A stretch of DNA of 64,000 nucleotides, taken from contig QRDG01000136.1 in assembly GCA_012064385.1 (NCBI GenBank), positions 241,266 to 305,265 on the forward strand, given 5' to 3'. The position numbers were made by a program, and so were the translations under genes. Numbering within the stretch: the first letter of the stretch is position 1; every line of letters starts with the position of its first letter. Source of the stretch: Puccinellia tenuiflora (Eukaryota; Streptophyta; Magnoliopsida; Poales; Poaceae). Shown piece by piece: positions 21,872 through 31,619 of this stretch. The notes beneath the pieces are model-generated. The model saw nothing but the letters and a program-made list of their open reading frames with translations. It did not search any database and was not told the DNA's origin.

Positions 21872-22203
21872 ATGTCTCGCTACAAGATGCGATACTCCAT
21901 GGGAAATAGAAAGCGATGTGTTACCGTGCGTGCCTCCACCACTCCCGCCGTTCCCACCTCCCTTGTCTCCTCGTCGGAGTTGATCCACTGGCAGGCAGAG
22001 CGGCCAGGTGAAGGCTCACGCGCCTCCTCATCCGAGGTTCCCTCCTCCCCCGGCTCATCATCGTCCATCCCTAGCGTGGAGACGGTTTGGGGTCGTCGTC
22101 GGTTGATCTGAGTTGTTTTGAGGAGCTCGATCGGACGAAGGAGCTGGAGGAGCACATGTTGGTGCATGAGTCCATGGCGACCTGGCGCCAAGATGAATAC
22201 ATG
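21872..22203 (+). pseudogene. uncharacterised ORF, copy 2, truncated by a CACTA element
   Basis: ATG at 21872 starts MSRYKMRYSMGNRKR and stays open for 79 codons. A deletion of about 20 bp relative to copy 1 (after IPSVET) shifts the frame to a stop at 22111. The original frame resumes as SVDLSCFEELDRTKELEEH and MATWRQDEYM until the CACTA end at 22205. No known domain is seen. Confidence 0.5.
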
Positions 22204-22204
22204 A

Positions 22205-22928
22205 CACTAGTAGAAACAAGGCCTTTCGTCCGGACCTTTAGTCCCGGCGTTGTTTGGGCCCGGGACTAATGTGGCATTAGTCCCGGTTTGAAAAGGACCT
22301 TTAGTACCTCACGCAACCTACTTTTAGGGAAAATTGAAAAGTTTGAATTTTCATTTTTTTTGCAAATTCTCAGTAAAATGGCAATAACTTTTGTGTTTGG
22401 AATTTTTTATTAGATTTTACAAATTCCAAAGGGAACTATGAAAGCAGGAAGATTTTTGCCAGAAATTCAAAAAAAATGGAATTAATAATTGATTTCTATA
22501 TTAAGATTAATATTAGTTAATCATTGTTGTTTATGTTAATATAGGTTTGGAATTCAAAAATAATATCATGTGCCATCGTGCAGAAAGATTTAAGTTTTTG
22601 TCGGAAATTCAATTTTTTGGAATTAATAATTGATTTCTGCATAAATATTAGTATTACTTAATCATCGTTGTTTATGTTAATATAGATTTGGAATTTAAAA
22701 AATAATATCATGTGCCATCAAAGTGTAGTGGATAATAAGATTGATAGCATAGTATTATTAAGATGTACTCAATGCAATCTTGGAAGCGAGTAGAAAAGGA
22801 ACTCAAAAGTTAAGCGTGCTGGGGGTGGAGCAGTGTGAGGGTGGGTGAGCAGTCGGGAAGTTTGCCTACAAGTGTGAGGATGGGTGGAGCAATGCACGAT
22901 GCGGTGAGATTAGGGGTGATTCGAGATT
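22205..22928 (+). mobile_element. CACTA transposon end, truncated
   Basis: CACTAGTAGAAACAAGGCC is a typical CACTA terminus, followed by CTTTAGTCCCGG-type subterminal sequence. Further in are two ~125-bp direct repeats (about 22486-22610 and 22611-22735) and GTGTGAGGRTGGGTG words. No transposase or second end is present. The right limit is set by the start of LTR-like sequence. Confidence 0.65.
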
Positions 22929-22929
22929 A

Positions 22930-23573
22930 AACTGACAAATAATTTCTCGGAAAAGTTGTTCTGGGAAATTTCTCGAATTGCACTGATATTTTACAGAAAT
23001 TATTTCCAATATGAAACAAAGACGGAACCCGAAGGACGCCCGGAGAGGAGCCCCAGGGGCTCCAGACGCCACCTGGTCGCCCCCCCCCCCCCTTAGGCTG
23101 CGCCTGGACCCCACCTGGGCAGGTGGCCCACCTCCTGGCGTCGCCTCTTCGCCTATAAATTCCCCCTCGACGTAAAAACCCTAGGCACCAGATCATATTT
23201 CCCAGAAGACGTCTGAGGCCGCCGCCATCTCCAACCCTAGTTTGGGAGGGTTCTGCAGCTCTTCCCGGCACCCTGTCGGAGAGGGGAATCGATACCGGAG
23301 GCATCTACACCACCATGTCTGCCTCCGGAGTGATGCGTGAGTAGTCCACCACGGGACTATGAATCCATAGCAGTAGCTAGATGGTTGTCTCTCATCCTTG
23401 CACTCCATTGTTTAGGTCTTGTGAGCTACCTATCATGATCAAGATCATATTATCTGTAACTGCTACATGATTGTGTTTCCATGGATCCGATGAATTGTGG
23501 AAGTCATTGCTTTTGTTCATCTTTGTGTTGTGTTTTATCTTTGATCTTACATGCTCTCCGATGCTAGTGGATG
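22930..23573 (+). repeat. Gypsy LTR fragment
   Basis: The segment resembles in layout the LTRs at 42829, 55998 and 62251: GAAATTTCTCG, CGCCTATAAATTCC (TATA), AACCCTAGTTTGGGAGGG, CACCCTGTCGGAGAGGGGA and GTAGCTAGATGGTTG. It is cut at the left by CACTA sequence and at the right by the LTR at 23574. A C-run of 14 lies at ~23079. Confidence 0.6.
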
Positions 23574-24004
23574 TGACGAGGTCAGGGCTCGGCAAATCCC
23601 AAGGTTGTACACCCCGGGTTGATTGAGGGGGAGAGAGAGAACGTTGGTGGTTGTGACGGCTAACAGGGGGCGAGTTTTACCCAGGTTCGGCCCCTCGAGG
23701 TGAGGTAAAGACCTACTCCTGCTTGTCTGGAATTATTGAGGTGGCTACAATGGCGAGATGCAATCTCGCTAGGGTTTGCTTGCTGGTTTGTTGCTTGACC
23801 TAGACGACGCACCCTCCTGGCCTTTATATCACAGGCCAGGTCTCGGGTGGACGGTGCAGATCGCACGTTACAAGATAAGGGGAACTCTCATCGGCCTAAC
23901 CGACTACTTGGGCCACCCGGTATGCTTCATGGGCTTCAATGGGCTTCACTCGGCGTGACCCAGGTATCACCACCGTGAGGCACCTGAAAGGTAGCCCCAC
24001 GACA
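23574..24004 (-). repeat. 3' LTR of the Tat-like element
   Basis: The 431-bp segment ends CCCCACGACA on the plus strand. It matches 38187-38613 almost base for base. Its start reads TGACGAGG instead of TGTCGAGG. The PPT, CTCGGGGGCTAC on the minus strand, abuts it at 24005-24016. Confidence 0.85.
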
Positions 24005-24980
24005 GTAGCCCCCGAGTGCTTAGTCGAATCGCAGAGTCGAGTAAAGGACTCCTTCCTCCGGGCACGCCACCTGACTTCTTCGCGAGCCAATCTTCGGCTG
24101 CTACTGTCTTGAATGATCGAGTGCGCTTCATGATTTTTCTTGACCCGCCAGCTTTCGACTGTCGTTGTCCTTAGTCATCGGGTGCGCGAACAGCGCTCCC
24201 GATGGGAGTAGCCCCCGAGATTAAGCTGAATTGCTTGCAATTGAGGTTAAACTCAATTTTTCTTCAGTCGAAAAGCCCGCTCCCGATGGGAGTTAAAAGA
24301 TGACTCGAACTGCCCAAGTCAAAAACTGGCCTCGTTCGACTTACTTTGTACTCAGCCTGAATGGCTTACGGAATCGACTTAAACTCAGCTATGAAAGCTT
24401 ACTGGTTGGAGTCCACTCGAATGATGAATTCGGGTGTCATCAGCTTTGTAAAGCTTACTATGTATTTACCTCACTCGAATGGATTATCGAGTCGACTCAG
24501 CTCTCAGAGCTTACTGTTCTTGCTGCACCCGAAAACTGTCCGGGTGCTCCATCAGCCCGTTGGCTTACTTTATACGCTCCCGCTGATGACGTCAGGGCTG
24601 ACGTGTTCGGCGTGCGCTGCGTCCGATGGGACGTAACAGAGTGGTCCCGGTGTCAGTGTTGACTGTTCTGACCGTTGGGCGCGAAATTTTCGTGGCATGA
24701 TGATGGCGCCTCGATTCCCGCGCGTAGTGGGCGGCGTGGCCGGCGACGGTTGCTATCTCCGCGCGACACGTGGACGGCCAGATGTTGCCTCGGGTTGCGG
24801 CTGCGTGGAGGACGGCCAGGATGAACTAACCCCGCGGTACATAATCTTCACCGCGGTGGGGAACAGCTCACGCCTTCCTCATTTCGCCGCCATCTCATCT
24901 GCTTTCTTCGCCATTGCTGCTCCTCCATTGCTGCCCTTGCGCCCAATTCACCAGAGACTCTCTCCTCCCCCGCTAGCACC
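24005..24980. other. non-coding internal region downstream of the LTR
   Basis: This stretch has no convincing gene. It holds repeated AGCCCCCGAG words, a 41-bp segment at 24178-24218 that recurs in an intron at 26657-26697, and CTCCCGATGGGAG palindromes. It probably contains the plus-strand promoter of the antisense gene: CCGCGG boxes at 24833 and 24851 flank TACATAATC. Confidence 0.4.
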
Positions 24981-27644
24981 ATGGGCCAGAAGAGGGTGAA
25001 GGGAGCGGAAGGCTCCGCCGCCGGCGACGACGCCGGGATGAAGAAGCTGGAGGGCGACTGGGGGAAGTCGTCCGTGAAGGCGGCGGAGTTGGACGCCCTC
25101 CGCGAACAGGGGTTGCTGCCGCCGACGAGCACGGCGACGACGCGCGCCCCCGGTAAGGATGTGATCCCCTCTCCTCGTGATGGGGAGCGCGTGTGCTTCG
25201 TGGAGTTCCTTCCGCGAGGCTTCGGGTTCCCCATCCACGATTTTGTTCGTGGTCTTCTCTACGCCTATGGGATTCAGATGCATGATCTGAATCCCAACAG
25301 CGTATTGAACATTGCGAGCTTCATTGTGTTATGCGAGTGCTTTTTGGGGATCGCACCCCACTGGAACTTGTGGAAGTCGCTCTTCATGGTGCGACGGATG
25401 GTGGGGAAGTCGAAGCAGACGTTCCCCGTGGGCGGCTTCGGAATCCAGCTGCGCGGCGACACAAGCTTCTTCCAGCTGAAGAAATCCGACTCCGTCCAGA
25501 ACTGGCGGAAGAAATGGTTCTACATCAAGTGGGACCAAGAAGGCCTTCCCGAGTTCGCCGCTGATCGACCGCTGCGAAGGACCAAGGCCTGGTCGCACCC
25601 TCTGTCAAAGGAGGACAAGGAGTCGACCAAGCCACTGCAGGTGTTGCTCCGCGGGTTGCTGACGACGCTCGGACGCGAGACGGGTGGCATTCACCTTATC
25701 GCAACTTTCCACAAGCTGAAGGTGCAGCCGCTGAGTCGACGCCAGCCAATGTGGGAGCTTCCAGTCGACACCGCGCTTGATGACGCGCAGATCGCGACTA
25801 AGGTGAAGAACATCACCAGCCTTCGGGCCGCCGATCCGTGCAACGTTAGCTGCCCAGTCGAACCATATGGGCCAAACAATCCCGTGCCTGAGGTAAGCAC
25901 CTTGAATTCTCTTTGCTTTGCTTTAGTCGACAGTTTCTCTTGACCCACTTTTCTGCTCGCTGCTCGTCAGGATCGAAGGGCTTATGTGAGCCTTCCTCCG
26001 CTGATGGAGAATGGACCTCACGATGAGGCCACAGTCGTCGAGCAGGACGACGATGAAGATGAACTCCCTTCTGCTCACTCGCCGAATGAGGAAGCAGAAG
26101 AGGATGACGAAGATGAAGAGCCGCTGCGGAAGCGGCTAAGACGAAGGAACGTCGACTCCACCTCGGGGTCGTCTCCGTTGAAGGAAGTGGTTGCCGAGGA
26201 CAAGGAAGCCCGCGACTCATCCTCCGATGCGAGTGAGCCGGTTGATCCGCTGTTCGTGGCTCCACTGAATTCGGCGCCGCCCGTTGGGTTTGGGGGGATG
26301 GCATCTCCTCCCATGAGCAGCGAGGATGAAGACGTCACCAGGTAAGCCTCTGCAAGTACGCCTTTTTGTCATCGTTTTTCTTTCGGCTCCTCGGACGCTT
26401 TTCTGAAGTTTTGTTTCTTTACCCAGCCATCACACTCGTGGAGATGGTTCTTCGCCTCGAGAAGAGGAGCACCAATCCGCGGCTGCCCCGGAGCGAACCA
26501 CCGGGGCACCCGAAGAGGCGCCTGAGGCCATTAATCCCTTGACGTTGAAGGCATCGACTTCCAAGGTGCCAGAAGGAGCTGCTGATGCGACTGCAGTGGA
26601 TGCTGAGCTACTGGAGCATGTAAGTATATTCTGTCTTGACCTTGCAATTTCTTGTGTCGGGTGCGCGAACAGCGCTCCCGATGGGAGTAGCCCCCGAAGA
26701 TGTGCGTGACTAGGATAGTCGGGCACAGATTGATACTTTTGCTTCTTTGCACAGCCGTTTTGTCGCCAGCTGCTTGAGGGTGCCAAGTCCTTCATGCGCA
26801 TGGAGAAGGAGGATGGTAGACTCCGCATTGCTCTGGAGCGAGCCAACAGTAAGTACCAACCCGTGCATTCAGGAGGTGTATCGACTACCTTTGTTTTTGA
26901 CTTTGATCTGGTGATTTCCAGGCGAGAAGGAGACTCTGGCGAGGCGGGTCGCCGAGTTGGAGAAGTCCCTGGGTGCAGCTCAGGAGCGTGAGCGAACCCG
27001 GGGTGAACTAGAGAAAACCCAGGTTGAACGCTTGCTCGGACTCGCCCATACCATCGGAGGTAGGTATCTCGGCTCACTGCCTACTTTGTCTTTTGTTGAC
27101 TTGGATGGGTCACAAGTGTATTCATCTTCGTTGTTCAGAGCCGTGCGGAGGTGCTCCTCCCGAAGAGTCTTCCAGCAAAAATGTCGACCTGGAGACGGCT
27201 GTTGGCTTCGTTGACCGCGCTTATGCGTATGCTTCGACTGCACTGCAGCAATCTTCAGCGGCGCTGCAGAGGTCGAAGAATGCCCTGGCGAGTGTGCACC
27301 AGGGCATCTTCCCCAACAAGCCGTTGCCTGCCGATGTTGATGGACTGGCGGCTCCTTTTGAAGGCGGGGCGACCACCTTAGCGGACTACACGCGTGCTCA
27401 GACGGTACGCGGCTCAGAGTTCACTTTCCGGCTTTTGCTTGGTCATGAGGTTGCAGGCGACTTCGAGGCTGTTGCCAGCGACTTCCCTCGAAGGCCCGAT
27501 GGCAAGACCAAGTCGCTAAACAGCGTTAAGGTGAAAGCGAGTCAGTTAGCTGTTAAGCTAATTGATACCTTTGAGAAGAAGCTTGCCAGGGCTGCAGAGT
27601 TAGCCTCCAAGAAGAGTCGCTCGCAGTCGGAGTCTGCAGTGTAG
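24981..27644 (+). CDS. antisense split gene A: Transposase_28-like protein, six exons
   Basis: Exons 24981-25892, 25971-26341, 26427-26619, 26755-26848, 26922-27059 and 27139-27644 have GT..AG junctions and sum to 2214 nt, exactly 738 codons (737 residues plus stop). The start has a strong context, CACCATGG. The N-terminal ~300 residues match the 'putative gypsy type transposon' domain (FVEFLPRGFGFPIHDFVRGL, LNIASFIVLCECFLGI, HWNLWKSLFMVRR). Then come an acidic and basic low-complexity part (DDDEDEL, EPLRKRLRRR), a coiled coil (ETLARRVAELEKSLGAAQ) and a helical C-terminus ending RSQSESAV. It runs opposite to gag-pol. Its biological role is unknown. A related but different protein is antisense in the element at 1-4891. 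Confidence 0.85.
26657..26697 (+). repeat. 41-bp motif repeated inside intron 3 of gene A
   Basis: The segment starts TCGGGTGCGCGAACAGCGCT and contains the palindrome CTCCCGATGGGAG followed by TAGCCCCCGA. It is the same as 24178-24218. Confidence 0.75.
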
Positions 27645-27842
27645 TCTGTGTAGTAGGGTTCCCTTTTGCCTTAGGGTTCTTCTTTTGGTTATAGACTGTA
27701 ATGAACCATACAGTTTGCGGGTCTTCTGGCCGCGGGCAAACTGATTCTGAAATGTGAATATGTGTCTTCGAGTCTTTTGTCATACTTTCTTCTAGGACGT
27801 GCTCTTTTCCTTGCTTGACACTGTCGAACTTGGCAGCCTGAG

Positions 27843-28710
27843 ATGGGTGAGACTCCCGAGGTTGCTGTTGCCGCTGGTGTGGGTGAAGACGAGGATACTT
27901 CTTCGGCTGCACCCACTCGCCCTCGTCGTCGAGCGCGTGCAGCCCACGCGCGGAGCGCCAATGACCAACGAGTGTTCACCTATATGAGGAACAAGATTGT
28001 TGAACTTGAGTCGAAGGTGAGGACCGCCAAGTTGGATTTGGAGCGCTTGAAGTCACGGCCCGCTGCGCCGTTCTCACAGCGTGAGGAATTCCTTCTTGGC
28101 CAGATGGAATTGATCAGTCGACAACTGCAAGGTTGGTCTTCTGACGCTTTGCTCTTGTTTCTTTATGCTTGCACTGTTCTAAGTGCTGGATCTTCGTGCA
28201 GATGTGAATGCTGACCAGACGGCCGAACAGGGTCGAGTGGACGAGCGGGTGGATAGAGAAGCCGCCGGTGACTCACTCGAAGCCCGTCAATTTTGGTCGG
28301 ACAGGTCCCAGGGGAGTATACTTGCAAGAATGCTGGATCGCACCTGGCGGGCTGCTTTGCTCTTGGAAGGTTGCAGAAACACTCTATTGCAGGTCAATAA
28401 GGTGTTCTTTCCGCACAACGAGCAACCTAGCGGACTGGCTGCGCTGCTGGAGAGGTACCGTGAGGGTAAGGCCAAGGCGTTGAAGGAAGTCGTGCACGCC
28501 CAGCTTGTTGCCGGGGCGAACGTGGCGCTGGCGTACGTTCGAATGCATCGGCCCCATCTTCCCTTGGACAAGGTGCTTGACGGCTTGCCTGGAGCGGATG
28601 ATTATGCCGATACTCTTGCGGCTGCGCGTCGGATGATTCAGCAAGTCCAGGCCTTCAGCGAGCAGCTTGTGGGGCCGCTTGATGCGCCAAAGGAGGAGCC
28701 TGGAGAGTAA
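27843..28710 (+). CDS. antisense split gene B: uncharacterised helical protein, two exons
   Basis: Exons 27843-28131 and 28202-28710 join through a 70-bp GT..AG intron (donor CAAG|GTTGGT, acceptor GTGCAG|AT). They give 798 nt, 265 residues plus stop. The N-terminus is Pro/Arg-rich (APTRPRRRARAAHARSAND), then a coiled coil (FTYMRNKIVELESKVRTAK). The C-terminal part is helical (RTWRAALLLEGCRNTLLQV, KALKEVVHAQLVAGANVAL, DYADTLAAARRMIQQVQAF). No known enzyme motif is seen. It starts 198 bp after the stop of gene A on the same strand and may share its control. It could be a split-off C-terminal part of the longer antisense protein found in other elements. Confidence 0.75.
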
Positions 28711-28811
28711 AAATAGCAGTCTGTTGTTGTATGATGTTAGCTTGTAACATAAATATGCATGTATGTATGCCCATATGATGTTGTTCATTGAATGTATAAT
28801 GTGTGATTTTG

Positions 28812-30058
28812 CACTCGTAGACCTGTATGGCGCGAGCCCCCGAGTGAGTCGAGTGGCGGCCTAGGGTTTCTGAGTGGCGGCTTAGGCTGGACTTAGACCT
28901 GTATGGCGCGAGCCCCCGAGTGGTTCGAGTGGCGGCCTAGGATTTTCGAGTTATGCCTGTGTGGCGCAGCCCCCGAGTGATTCGAGTGGCGGCCTAGGCT
29001 GGACTTAGACCTGTATGGCGCGCGCCCCGAGTGGTTCGAGTGGCGGCCTAGGATTTTCGAGTTATGCCTGTGTGGCGCAGCCCCCGAGTGATTCGAGTGG
29101 CGGCCTAGGCTGGACTTAGAACTGTATGGCGCGAGCCCCCGAGTGGTTCGAGTGGCGGCCTAGGATTTTCGAGTTATGCCTGTGTGGCGCAGCCCCCGAG
29201 TGATTCGAGTGGCGGCCTAGGCTGGACTTAGACCTGTATGGCGCGAGCCCCCGAGTGGTTCGAGTGGCGGCCTAGGATTTTCGAGTTATGCCTGTGTGGC
29301 GCAGCCCCCGAGTGATTCGAGTGGCGGCCTAGGCTGGACTTAGACCTGTATGGCGCGAGCCCCCGAGTGGTTCGAGTGGCGGCCTAGGATTTTCGAGTTA
29401 TGCCTGTGTGGCGCAGCCCCCGAGTGATTCGAGTGGCGGCCTAGGCTGGACTTAGACCTGTATGGCGCGAGCCCCCGAGTGGTTCGAGTAGCGGCCTAGG
29501 ATTTTCGAGTTATGCCTGTGTGGCGCAGCCCCCGAGTGATTCGAGTGGCGGCCTAGGCTGGACTTAGACCTGTATGGCGCGAGCCCCCGAGTGGTTCGAG
29601 TGGCGGCCTAGGATTTTCGAGTTATGCCTGTGTGGCGCAGCCCCCGAGTGATTCGAGTGGCGGCCTAGGCTGGACTTAGACCTGTATGGCGCGAGCCCCC
29701 GAGTGGTTCGAGTGGCGGCCTAGGATTTTCGAGTTATGCCTGTGTGGCGCAGCCTCCGAGTGATTCGAGTGGCGGCCTAGGCTGGACTTAGACCTGTATG
29801 GCGCGAGCCCCCGAGTGGTTCGAGTGGCGGCCTAGGATTTTCGAGTTATGCCTGTGTGGCGCAGCCCCCGAGTGATTCGAGTGGCGGCCTAGGCTGGACT
29901 TAGACCTGTATGGCGCGAGCCCCCGAGTGGTTCGAGTGGCGGCCTAGGATTTTCGAGTTATGCCTGTGTGGCGCAGCCCCCGAGTGATTCGAGTGGCGGC
30001 CTAGGCTGGACTTAGACCTGTATGGCGCGAGCCCCCGAGTGGTTCGAGTGGCGGCCTA
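28812..30058. repeat. 112-bp tandem repeat array, first block (~11 units)
   Basis: Each unit has two related ~56-bp halves: GACCTGTATGGCGCGAGCCC... and GCCTGTGTGGCGCAGCCC..., each with CCCCCGAGTG and CGAGTGGCGGCCTAGG. Units after the first two are almost identical. The block ends at the N. Confidence 0.9.
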
Positions 30059-30059
30059 N
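30059..30059. other. ambiguous base N at an abrupt sequence join
   Basis: The repeat array stops as GGCGGCCTA-N and the next bases are a second copy of gene B exon 2 from its middle. This marks a gap or an assembly join. Confidence 0.9.
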
Positions 30060-30060
30060 A

Positions 30061-30596
30061 CTCACTCGAAGCCCGTCAATTTTGGTCGGACAGGTCCCAG
30101 GGGAGTATACTTGCAAGAATGCTGGATCGCACCTGGCGGGCTGCTTTGCTCTTGGAAGGTTGCAGAAACACTCTATTGCAGGTCAATAAGGTGTTCTTTC
30201 CGCACAACGAGCACCTAGCGGACTGGCTGCGCTGCTGGAGAGGTACCGTGAGGGTAAGGTCAAGGCGTTGAAGGAAGTCGTGCACGCCCAGCTTGTTGCC
30301 GGGGCGAACGTGGCGCTGGCGTACGTTCGAATGCATCGGCCCCATCTTCCCTTGGACAAGGTGCTTGACGGCTTGCCTGGAGCGGATGATTATGCCGATA
30401 CTCTTGCGGCTGCGCGTCGGATGATTCAGCAAGTCCAGGCCTTCAGCGAGCAGCTTGTGGGGCCGCTTGATGCGCCAAAGGAGGAACCTGGAGAGTAAAA
30501 ATAGCAGTCTGTTGTTGTATGATGTTAGCTTGTAAAATATGCATGTATGTATGCACATATGATGTTGTTCACTGAATGTATAATGTGTGATTTTGC
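30061..30596 (+). pseudogene. second, partial copy of antisense gene B
   Basis: The segment repeats 28272-28811 with a handful of differences. One missing A (GAGCACC for GAGCAACC) shifts the frame; a C/T difference and a 4-bp shortening near GTAAAATATG also occur. Exon 1 and the first ~70 bp of exon 2 are absent. From 30268 the frame is open to the stop at 30498. It is either a true partial duplication or an assembly artefact. Confidence 0.7.
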
Positions 30597-31437
30597 ACTC
30601 GTAGACCTGTATGGCGCGAGCCCCCGAGTGAATCGAGTGGCGGCCTAGGGTTTCTGAGTTTATGCCTGTGCGGCGCAGAACCCGAGTGATTCGAGTGGCG
30701 GCCTAGGCTGGACTTAGACCTGTATGGCGCGAGCCCCCGAGTGGTTCGAGTGGCGGCCTAGGATTTTCGAGTTATGCCTGTGTGGCGCAGCCCCCGAGTG
30801 ATTCGAGTGGCGGCCTAGGCTGGACTTAGACCTGTATGGCGCGAGCCCCCGAGTGGTTCGAGTGGCGGCCTAGGATTTTCGAGTTATGCCTGTGTGGCGC
30901 AGCCCCCGAGTGATTTCGGGTGGCGGCCTAGGCTGGACTTAGACCTGTATGGCGCGAGCCCCCGAGTGGTTCGAGTGGCGGCCTAGGATTTTCGAGTTAT
31001 GCCTGTGTGGCGCAGCCCCCGAGTGATTCGAGTGGCGGCCTAGGCTGGACTTAGACCTGTATGGCGCGAGCCCCCGAGTGGTTCGAGTGGCGGCCTAGGA
31101 TTTTCGAGTTATGCCTGTGTGGCGCAGCCCCCGAGTGATTCGAGTGGCGGCCTAGGCTGGACTTAGACCTGTATGGCGCGAGCCCCCGAGTGGTTCGAGT
31201 GGCGGCCTAGGATTTTCGAGTTATGCCTGTGTGGCGCAGCCCCCGAGTGATTCGAGTGGCGGCCTAGGCTGGACTTAGACCTGTATGGCGCGAGCCCCCG
31301 AGTGGTTCGAGTGGCGGCCTAGGATTTTCGAGTTATGCCTGTGTGGCGCAGCCCCCGAGTGATTCGAGTGGCGGCCTAGGCTGGACTTAGACCTGTATGG
31401 CGCGAGCCCCCGAGTGGTTCGAGTGGCGGCCTAGGAT
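30597..31437. repeat. 112-bp tandem repeat array, second block (~7 units)
   Basis: This has the same unit as 28812-30058, beginning again after the gene B 3' end. Minor variants such as GATTTCGGGTGG at ~30912 occur. It ends at GGATTTAGGTTGATTGCTC, where the region 3' of integrase begins. Confidence 0.9.
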
Positions 31438-31619
31438 TTAGGTTGATTGCTCACAAAGGAAGAAATGACAAGTCTTTTCCTTCAAATATCTTTATTGATT
31501 CTCGCAAACAGGCCGCCTCGTTAAAACCCTTCCAGTCCCCTTAGGTACCCTGGCGAGGGAAAGAGTGCGTAAGAAACCTGCTGCTACTTAACAAGTTGAA
31601 GCTTACAAGCTGGGGTTGA

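Larger units (their letters stand above)
18112..22203. repeat. segmental duplication, copy 2
   Basis: This block repeats the order FAS1 A', FAS1 B', uncharacterised ORF seen in 10018-17830. It lacks the LINE scraps and the 16121-17139 insert, and it has its own Stowaway MITE (19654). It ends at the CACTA terminus at 22205, inside the uncharacterised ORF. Confidence 0.75.

Noticed and set aside
22927..23304. 125-codon minus-strand frame
   Set aside because: It lies in an LTR fragment and has no domain.
28812..31437. Regular repeats resembling a CRISPR array
   Set aside because: Units are contiguous 112-bp tandem copies without unique spacers, and the window is a plant genome.
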